From positions 84,510 to 111,671 of the forward strand of contig DBYL01000025.1 in the NCBI GenBank assembly GCA_002309835.1: 27,162 nt of DNA, given 5' to 3'. This document shows, piece after piece, positions 22,807-27,162 of this stretch. A model generated the notes under the pieces. That model did not search any database and was not told the origin of the DNA. It saw nothing but the letters and a program-made list of their open reading frames with translations. Numbering within the stretch: position 1 is the stretch's first letter; each line of letters opens with the position of its first letter. The stretch is from Bacteroidales bacterium UBA1187. GTDB lineage: Bacteria > Bacteroidota > Bacteroidia > Bacteroidales > Paludibacteraceae. A program made the position numbers and the translations under genes.

Positions 22807-23455
22807 TGGTAGCCTTTCTAAATAATTCTTCTAAGTTTTTTATCTTATCTATCGGTTCATCTGCCTTGATGATTCCATGGTCGAGAATGACGACGCGGTC
22901 ACACATCTCGCGGACCTCTTGCATGATGTGCGTGGAGAGGATGACGGTGCGCTCTTTGCCTAAGTCGCGGATGAGGGCACGGATCTCGACGAGTTGGTTG
23001 GGGTCGAGACCTGTGGTGGGTTCATCAAGGATAAGCAGTTGCGGGTCACCGAGCAACGCTTGCGCCAGTCCTACACGCTGACGATAACCTTTGCTCAGTT
23101 CGCGGATATGCTTATGCCTCTCGGGCGTGAGGCCCACCTTCTCTATCAAATCTTCTATCTTCAATTTACAATCTTCAATCTGAGTCATCTTCGCCATGAA
23201 ACGAAGATACTCAGCCACGTACATCTCTTCATAAAGCGGGTTATTCTCAGGCAGATAACCGATGCGCGGGGGCACGGAGGCCGTACCACTGTCGGCACGC
23301 CAAAGACCGATGAGTATCTTCATCAGTGTGGACTTACCGGCACCGTTAGGACCTAAGAGTCCCAACACTTGTCCTTCGGCAATATCCAAGTTTACGTCAC
23401 GCAGCACTTGCTGCGCACCGAACGATTTGTTAATATGCTCAATTTTTACTGCCAT
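22799..23455 (-). CDS. GldA-like ABC transporter ATP-binding protein (short form)
   Basis: The product is 218 residues. Walker A GPNGAGKS (35-42), 'RIGYLPENNPLYEEMYVAEY' (Q-loop region typical of GldA-type ATPases), signature LSKGYRQR, Walker B 'LLILDEPTTGLDP', H-loop 'LSTHIMQEV'. The strongest likeness is to GldA of Bacteroidota, but the protein is shorter than I remember GldA to be: about a dozen residues before the Q-loop and a C-terminal part of about 80 residues are missing. No permease gene is adjacent. The ATG at 23455 is chosen because it gives 'MAVKIEHINKSFG' and lies 28 bp after a -7 element. A heptamer repeat lies within the gene. It is followed by ruvB in overlap. Confidence 0.88.
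   Translation of the reverse strand: MAVKIEHINKSFGAQQVLRDVNLDIAEGQVLGLLGPNGAGKSTLMKILIGLWRADSGTASVPPRIGYLPENNPLYEEMYVAEYLRFMAKMTQIEDCKLKIEDLIEKVGLTPERHKHIRELSKGYRQRVGLAQALLGDPQLLILDEPTTGLDPNQLVEIRALIRDLGKERTVILSTHIMQEVREMCDRVVILDHGIIKADEPIDKIKNLEELFRKATNG
23146..23180 (-). repeat. Heptamer tandem repeat inside the GldA-like gene
   Basis: On the minus strand five diverged units follow: GATTGAA, GATTGTA, AATTGAA, GATAGAA and GATTTGA. They encode the segment QIEDCKLKIEDLIEK, in a variable helix after the Q-loop. Degenerate but with constant period 7. Confidence 0.65.
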
Positions 23456-23482
23456 AATAACCTTGCGCACAACTTTGCGGTG

Positions 23483-23514
23483 CAAAGTTACTGCTTTTTT
23501 TTGACATACGCAAG
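23483..23514 (-). promoter_or_regulatory. Promoter of the GldA-like gene
   Basis: On the minus strand the -7 element TAACTTTG (23490 down to 23483) and CTTG (23514 down to 23511, one mismatch to TTTG) are 20 bp apart. The first base of transcription should lie about 20 bp before the ATG at 23455. Confidence 0.75.
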
Positions 23515-23519
23515 TAAAT

Positions 23520-23547
23520 ACAAAAAAAAGACATCCGAAGATGTCTT
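23520..23547 (-). terminator. Intrinsic terminator of tRNA-Lys
   Basis: An 8-bp stem (AAGACATC at 23528-23535 with GATGTCTT at 23540-23547) with TTCG loop on the minus strand, then a run of T on that strand (23520-23527). It begins at the tRNA 3' end, sharing its last base with the encoded CCA. Confidence 0.88.
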
Positions 23548-23622
23548 GGTGTCCCCCGAGAGGCTCGAACTCTCGACCCACTGATTAAGAGTCAGTTGCT
23601 CTACCAACTGAGCTAGGGAGAC
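23547..23622 (-). tRNA. tRNA-Lys (anticodon CTT)
   Basis: The 76-nt cloverleaf folds with acceptor GTCTCCC/GGGGGAC, discriminator A and an encoded CCA. The D-arm contains AGCTCAGTTGGTAGAGC, the anticodon stem ACTGA/TCAGT encloses CTCTTAA with anticodon CTT, and the T-arm has GTTCGAG. It reads AAG codons. It has its own promoter and terminator. Confidence 0.97.
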
Positions 23623-23656
23623 TCACTTTTGTGTGCTCTTTTTTCAAAAGCGGGTG

Positions 23657-23688
23657 CAAAGGTACTGCTTTTTTTTGAATTGACCAAA
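23657..23688 (-). promoter_or_regulatory. Promoter of tRNA-Lys
   Basis: On the minus strand TTTG (23688 down to 23685) and TACCTTTG (23664 down to 23657) are separated by 20 bp, a perfect Bacteroidota pattern. The tRNA 5' end lies 34 bp after the -7 element. Confidence 0.87.
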
Positions 23689-23728
23689 TATTTTGGTATT
23701 TTTTTTTGAAAAAAGCGCAAATTAGGCT

Positions 23729-24451
23729 TTATAGGCTTTCCGCAAACCGTTCTGCCTCGGCTATCTGGTCTATTTTTCCGACATCCATCATCCGGTAGTC
23801 GGAAGGAATGTATGCTTGCAGTTGCACCTTATTCATGATGCGCAGATAGAATGGTATCAGAGAGAATTTCTCTTGCTCCATCTCGTCCAGACGAGCTAAT
23901 ACTTCAGGGCGAAGGATCTGCATCCCGCTAAAGGCTAAATGCCGACCGTCTTTACCTTTGATTTCACCGGTAGCGATATTCGTCCAACCGCATAGTTGGT
24001 TCTGTTCATCGAAACAGAGGTAACGCTGAGTAGCCCGTTCGCTAACCACTAATTGGCTCACACCGGTTTGTTCATAACGCGCCACCAACAAACGAATATC
24101 TATATTGCTCAATATATCTACATTGCACGCCAGTATTGGCTCACTTTCCACTTTCCACATTCCACTTTTCACTGCCTTGCGTAAGCCACCGCCGGTGTCG
24201 AGCAGAGCCTCGCGTTCGTCAGAGATCGTGATATTACATCCCCACCCTGCGTTCGCACGGACGGCTTCGATGATCTGGTCCGGGAAATGATGGACGTTAA
24301 CGATGATATCCGTGATACCGGCATCGCGCAGTTTCTCCACCTGCCATTGAAGCAGCGGTTTGCCTGCGAGTGGCACTAAGGCTTTCGGCATCGTATCGGT
24401 GAGCGGCTTGAGACGTGTTCCCAGACCCGCTGCAAAAATCATCGCTTTCAT
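23729..24451 (-). CDS. MurU-like sugar-1-phosphate nucleotidyltransferase
   Basis: This 240-residue enzyme begins 'MKAMIFAAGLGTRLKPLTD' followed by TMPKAL, the nucleotide-binding signature of NTP transferases (G-x-G-T-R-L..P.T..PK). Then 'LLDTGGGL' and 'LACNVDIL' (metal-binding Asp region) follow. The best functional guess is uridylyl transfer to N-acetylmuramate-1-phosphate (MurU), because an AmgK-like anomeric kinase gene lies upstream, as in the AmgK-MurU peptidoglycan-recycling route; mannose- or glucose-1-phosphate are alternatives. Its start overlaps the RapZ-domain gene by ATGA. A heptamer repeat lies in the middle, encoding SGMWKVESEP. Confidence 0.82.
   Translation of the reverse strand: MKAMIFAAGLGTRLKPLTDTMPKALVPLAGKPLLQWQVEKLRDAGITDIIVNVHHFPDQIIEAVRANAGWGCNITISDEREALLDTGGGLRKAVKSGMWKVESEPILACNVDILSNIDIRLLVARYEQTGVSQLVVSERATQRYLCFDEQNQLCGWTNIATGEIKGKDGRHLAFSGMQILRPEVLARLDEMEQEKFSLIPFYLRIMNKVQLQAYIPSDYRMMDVGKIDQIAEAERFAESL
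24145..24172 (-). repeat. Heptamer tandem repeat inside the MurU-like gene
   Basis: Four exact-period units read on the minus strand as GTGAAAA, GTGGAAT and two GTGGAAA. They encode part of SGMWKVESEP, between the TGGGL motif and the Asp motif, a loop where length variation may be tolerated. Confidence 0.8.
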
Positions 24452-24849
24452 AACTCTTTGTCTATCCCGCGCTCGCGGTGGATCAGATGAACGCGCACGT
24501 CGTATTTATCCTTAAGATGATGCGCCAGATGTTCGGCACAATAGACCGAACGATGTTGACCTCCTGTACAACCGAAAGACACCTGCAGATGCTCGAATCC
24601 GCGTTCGATAAATCGCTCAACGTGATGGTCCACAAGCGCATCCACATGCGTGAGGAAAGTCAGTATCTCGCCGTCTTTCTCCAAGAACTCAATCACCGGT
24701 TGGTCGAGGCCCGTCTGGGTCTTGAATTGCTCGTACTTGCCCGGGTTGTGGGTACTGCGGCAATCAAACACATAGCCACCGCCGTTGCCGGAAGCATCTT
24801 CGGGGATACCGCGCTTAAAGGAGAAGGAGTAAATCGTGACTAATAGCAT
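24448..24849 (-). CDS. Stand-alone RapZ C-terminal domain protein
   Basis: The 133-residue product from the ATG at 24849 matches the C-terminal half of RapZ/UPF0042: 'YVFDCRSTHNPGKYE', 'VSFGCTGGQHRSVYCAE' and 'HRERG'. The N-terminal P-loop domain of E. coli RapZ is absent. In E. coli this half senses glucosamine-6-phosphate and binds sRNA. Bacteroidota often fuse this domain to the AmgK-like kinase, in my memory; here the two are separate frames overlapping by 35 nt, so this start is translationally coupled or the genes are a split fusion (see findings). The frame continues to 24891 without an ATG. An ATGA overlap joins it to the MurU-like gene. Confidence 0.85.
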   Translation of the reverse strand: MLLVTIYSFSFKRGIPEDASGNGGGYVFDCRSTHNPGKYEQFKTQTGLDQPVIEFLEKDGEILTFLTHVDALVDHHVERFIERGFEHLQVSFGCTGGQHRSVYCAEHLAHHLKDKYDVRVHLIHRERGIDKEL

Positions 24850-25768
24850 ATAGGTAGGGATATTCGTCTTTGAGTTGTTCAAGCACCTCATTGAGGTTCT
24901 TGAGGGCGTTAGGAATGGACTCCAAGAAATGCTGCTTGCGCTCGAAATAACCGCGGTAACCGTACGCGCCTAAGACTTGTAGTGTCCGAAGCAGGACGAA
25001 ATGCGGGAGAGCGGCGAGCCAGTCGGCTCGATTGAAGATTGAAGATTGAAGATTGAAGATTTTCTCTAATTCATCCAGATAAGCCTCAATGAGTTCGTTG
25101 CGGAGGGCAGCAGGGATGTTTGCTTTCGCTTGCCAGAGGAAGGAAGCGACATCGTACTGCGTAGGACCGCGACGACCACCTTGGAAGTCAATGAAATACG
25201 GTTGCCCGTCTTTAATCATCACATTGCGGCTCTGGCAATCGCGATAGAGGAAGGTGGAGAGTGGAGAGCGGAAAGTGGAGAGAAGATTCTCTACCAGCTT
25301 ATCGAACTCATCCTCCAGTTTCGGTTCAGAGAACTCGAGTTTGGTGCCTTTGAGGAAGCAGTACTTGAAGTAGTTGAGGTCCCAACGGATAGCACGTTCG
25401 TCCATCGCGGGAACCGGGAAACAGACAGACCAGTCGAAGTCCTTGGCACCTTCTACTTGTATGTGCGCGAGTGCGCGTAATGTGCGTTCTAATAAGGTGC
25501 GCTCTTCCGGTAGGAAACAACCGGTCTCACGACCATGACGGATGGCATCAAAGAGGAGTGTATCGCCCAGATCCTCCTGGGTATAACTCATCTCATCTTC
25601 GCTCACCCATAGTACCCGCGGAACGGGGAGACCAAGGTCCGAAAAATGACGCGACATATAGATAAACGCGCGGTTCTCGTCGCGGTTAGTGCCATCTACG
25701 CGGATGACTGTCTTGCCGTCCTGCTCGATACGCGTATAGACTCTATTACTACCTTGCTGCTGGATCAT
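24815..25768 (-). CDS. AmgK-like aminoglycoside-phosphotransferase-fold sugar kinase
   Basis: This 317-residue kinase of the APH/choline-kinase fold has catalytic loop 'LYRDCQSRNVMI' (Asp for the transferred phosphate) and 'YFIDFQGGRRGP' (metal-binding Asp). The N-terminus 'GSNRVYTRIEQDGK' is the glycine-loop strand; related proteins that I recall have about 20 more residues before it. By context (RapZ domain, MurU-like enzyme) it probably phosphorylates N-acetylmuramate or N-acetylglucosamine at the anomeric carbon. It overlaps the lipid-kinase stop by ATGA upstream and the RapZ gene by 35 nt. Two heptamer-repeat stretches lie in it, in the segments NLLSTFRSPLSTF and IFNLQSSIFN. Confidence 0.85.
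   Translation of the reverse strand: MIQQQGSNRVYTRIEQDGKTVIRVDGTNRDENRAFIYMSRHFSDLGLPVPRVLWVSEDEMSYTQEDLGDTLLFDAIRHGRETGCFLPEERTLLERTLRALAHIQVEGAKDFDWSVCFPVPAMDERAIRWDLNYFKYCFLKGTKLEFSEPKLEDEFDKLVENLLSTFRSPLSTFLYRDCQSRNVMIKDGQPYFIDFQGGRRGPTQYDVASFLWQAKANIPAALRNELIEAYLDELEKIFNLQSSIFNRADWLAALPHFVLLRTLQVLGAYGYRGYFERKQHFLESIPNALKNLNEVLEQLKDEYPYLYAISHDLLLLL
25030..25061 (+). repeat. Heptamer tandem repeat GATTGAA inside the kinase gene
   Basis: Four identical GATTGAA units plus GATT (25030-25061), the most regular array of the window. The minus-strand gene reads it as IFNLQSSIFN. The same unit, diverged, occurs at 23146-23180 in the opposite orientation. Confidence 0.92.
25254..25281 (+). repeat. 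Heptamer tandem repeat GTGGAGA inside the kinase gene
   Basis: Four exact-period units: two GTGGAGA, one GCGGAAA and one GTGGAGA. They are read on the minus strand as part of LLSTFRSPLSTF, just before the catalytic loop. Confidence 0.85.
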
Positions 25769-26688
25769 ACTCTAAACTGCAGTGCATGATGCATACACGT
25801 CACTTTACACGGGCCGATGATGTTCTCTAATATACCGTCGGCCTCGAAGAGGATGTGCTTGCGATAACTGATTTCTATCTCGCGCCCTACGATCGGATAG
25901 ACGAAAGGCAGTTCGGTCAACTTGCCGTTAAAGAGGTTCGGCAGGGCTTTGATAATCTGCGAGAAAGTCGGTTTCTTAATGAACATCGAGTTGAACACGC
26001 CATCCGTAGGATCCGCCTCGGGATTCTGGCGTATACCGCCGCCCGAGAAAGGTCCGTTACCGATATTCATCGTAAATAGCAGGTCGTTCACCGCTTCCTT
26101 GCCATCCACTGTCAGAACCATATGCTGCGCCTTATGCTGCGCGATGGCTCCTATGAGTCCGAAGACGTAGTTCACATGATGCGAACCGATATAGTATTTC
26201 AGTGCCTCGGCTTTCTTGCAGCACAACGGATCGACACCAAAACCCACCGAGTTGATGAAATAGCGATGATGCTCTATATTATTGCGCCAATAGGTGACGC
26301 AACCGATGTCTATCGGATGTCCTTCGCCTTCGAAGAAACGCTTGAGACTCTCCTTATGCTTCTTATTCAGATTCCAGTAACGTCCCCAGTCGTTACCCGT
26401 TCCGCGCGGCATGAGTCCCACTTGGATTTTCGCACGCGCTTCCGGCGTTAGCGTCGAACGCATGATGCCGTTAATCGCTTCCGAGAGCGTACCGTCGCCA
26501 CCGAGGATCAGTATCTCGTCGTACCCTTTCTCCACCAACTCGCGCGCCAACTCGATAGCATGACCCGCATACTTCGTTACGCGGTACGCAAAAGGCTGGT
26601 GACGCTTACGCAACAACTTCCACAGATATATACGCTGCGCACGAAAGGCTTTCTTTCCCGACTTAGGATTGATGATGATTCCTAACAT
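25765..26688 (-). CDS. Diacylglycerol/lipid kinase family protein
   Basis: This 307-residue protein of the DAGK catalytic (YegS/DgkB) family has 'IIINPKSGKK' at the N-terminus, the nucleotide-binding GGDGT at residues 63-67, 'GLMPRGTGNDWGR' and 'GNGPFSGGGIRQNPEADPTDG'. Members phosphorylate diacylglycerol or other lipids, recycling lipid from envelope synthesis, or make sphingosine phosphates. The lipid is not determined. The ATG at 26688 is 20 bp after a strong -7 element. The stop overlaps the AmgK-like gene start (ATGA), so it heads a four-gene operon. Confidence 0.92.
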   Translation of the reverse strand: MLGIIINPKSGKKAFRAQRIYLWKLLRKRHQPFAYRVTKYAGHAIELARELVEKGYDEILILGGDGTLSEAINGIMRSTLTPEARAKIQVGLMPRGTGNDWGRYWNLNKKHKESLKRFFEGEGHPIDIGCVTYWRNNIEHHRYFINSVGFGVDPLCCKKAEALKYYIGSHHVNYVFGLIGAIAQHKAQHMVLTVDGKEAVNDLLFTMNIGNGPFSGGGIRQNPEADPTDGVFNSMFIKKPTFSQIIKALPNLFNGKLTELPFVYPIVGREIEISYRKHILFEADGILENIIGPCKVTCMHHALQFRV

Positions 26689-26707
26689 GGTATTCGCAAT
26701 TTGGCTG

Positions 26708-26739
26708 CAAAGATACTAAAAAAAAAGCACACTACCAAA
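26708..26739 (-). promoter_or_regulatory. Promoter of the lipid-kinase operon
   Basis: On the minus strand TTTG (26739 down to 26736) and TATCTTTG (26715 down to 26708) are separated by 20 bp, a perfect match to the Bacteroidota consensus. The -33 box lies in the loop of the preceding terminator. Confidence 0.88.
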
Positions 26740-26755
26740 TTATAGTGTGCTTTTT
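26722..26755. terminator. Bidirectional-looking intrinsic terminator after DUF4295
   Basis: A perfect 13-bp stem (26722-26734 with 26743-26755, core GCACACTA/TAGTGTGC) with an 8-nt loop, flanked by A-runs on the left and T-runs on the right. On the minus strand it ends the rpmG-DUF4295 transcript; no plus-strand gene needs it. Confidence 0.9.
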
Positions 26756-26777
26756 ATTAATTTTTCGCAGGAGTTTC

Positions 26778-26930
26778 TTATTTGAAGAACTCGTTTACTT
26801 TCTCATTGAGAACGATTTCCTCCTGGAAGATGTAAGCCCCGGTCTTAGGCGACTTAACCATCTTGATGCACTTAGAGTGCGCACGTCCGGAGTTACCGGT
26901 TTGCAGCGTTGCGACCGCTTTCTTTGCCAT
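26778..26930 (-). CDS. DUF4295 family small basic protein
   Basis: This 50-residue protein, MAKKAVATLQ... to ...NEKVNEFFK, matches the Bacteroidota-restricted DUF4295 family that lies between rpmG and ftsY in many genomes. It is basic and ribosome-linked by context; 'TGNSGRAHSKCIKMVKSPKT' is the conserved centre. The stop TAA is at 26778-26780. Here ftsY does not follow; a terminator does. The function is unknown, possibly a ribosomal accessory protein. Confidence 0.9.
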   Translation of the reverse strand: MAKKAVATLQTGNSGRAHSKCIKMVKSPKTGAYIFQEEIVLNEKVNEFFK

Positions 26931-26959
26931 AGTTCTAAGCCTTTCTAATTAGGGGTTAA

Positions 26960-27148
26960 TTACTTGATCTCCTTATGAATCGTGTACTTCTTCAAATAAG
27001 GATTGTACTTTTTCAACTCCAAACGATCCGGAGTATTCTTGCGGTTCTTAGTGGTGATGTAACGAGACATTCCCGGAACACCGCTGGCTTTTTGCTCTGT
27101 GCACTCGAGGATAACCTGAACGCGTGCTTCTTTCGTTTTCTTTGCCAT
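26960..27148 (-). CDS. rpmG: 50S ribosomal protein L33
   Basis: This 62-residue protein begins MAKKTKEARVQVILECTEQK and has 'YITTKNRKNTPDRLELKKYN', 'YLKKYTIHKEIK'. The non-Cys form (Cys only at residue 16) fits a zinc-independent L33. It precedes DUF4295 by 29 bp; rpmB is expected just beyond the window edge, where only an AGGAGTT-like ribosome binding site is visible. Confidence 0.96.
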   Translation of the reverse strand: MAKKTKEARVQVILECTEQKASGVPGMSRYITTKNRKNTPDRLELKKYNPYLKKYTIHKEIK

Positions 27149-27162
27149 TGTTCAACTCCTTT

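Noticed and set aside
24849..24891. Upstream extension of the RapZ-domain frame as its true start
   Set aside because: It lacks an ATG and runs deep into the kinase gene; the ATG at 24849 is the first suitable start.

Overview
The window reads as a chromosomal segment of a member of the order Bacteroidales (phylum Bacteroidota), probably uncultured. Four things point there. Three promoters match the Bacteroidota pattern TTTG-N20-TAnnTTTG exactly or with one mismatch. The 50-residue DUF4295 protein sits next to rpmG. Two secreted proteins share a C-terminal tail of the type-IX-secretion style. A RapZ C-terminal-domain gene lies between an AmgK-like kinase and a MurU-like nucleotidyltransferase. 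Genes are closely packed, with many 4-35 nt start/stop overlaps. No phage, plasmid, transposase or CRISPR signal was seen, so the interest lies in small repeats and in a few gene pairings.

Layout. 1-2391: 3' part of a large secreted multi-domain adhesin-like protein. 2392-3149: about 760 bp without a supported gene, holding a TGTAAGACC repeat array, a terminator, nested inverted repeats and the mlaE promoter. 3150-4761: mlaE and mlaF, permease and ATPase of an MCE-type lipid transporter. 4900-6883: a small secreted protein resembling an M6-protease propeptide, followed 10 nt later by a secreted M6 metalloprotease. 6913-14097 (+): xth, lptB, a Kelch lipoprotein, a Wzi-like outer-membrane protein, a GT2, a GT2 fused to an LPS-kinase-like domain, and an O-antigen ligase/polymerase. 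This is an envelope-glycan cluster in which each gene from lptB onward overlaps the next.

14056-20808 (-): read in the direction of transcription, grpE, dnaJ, a GT39 membrane glycosyltransferase, GtrA, an outer-membrane beta-barrel protein and a TonB-receptor-like barrel, whose end overlaps the O-antigen ligase gene tail to tail. 20878-23455 (-): a GldA-like ABC ATPase, ruvB and a DUF3667 membrane protein. 23547-23622 (-): tRNA-Lys(CTT) with its own promoter and terminator. 23729-26688 (-): a lipid/diacylglycerol kinase, an AmgK-like sugar kinase, a RapZ C-terminal domain and a MurU-like nucleotidyltransferase, probably linked to cell-wall sugar recycling. 26778-27148 (-): DUF4295 and rpmG.

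The most unusual signals are these. (1) Period-7 tandem repeats of several related sequences (roughly GNKKRRN) lie both in gene junctions and inside six stretches of coding sequence. (2) Two arrays of TGTAAGACC separated by tiny variable hairpins start at the stop codons of unrelated genes. (3) A stand-alone propeptide-like protein precedes an M6 protease, suggesting a cognate inhibitor or folding factor. (4) A GT2-LPS-kinase fusion. (5) A kinase/RapZ overlap that may be a split or frameshifted fusion. All functions are inferred from sequence recognition alone; no database search was possible.
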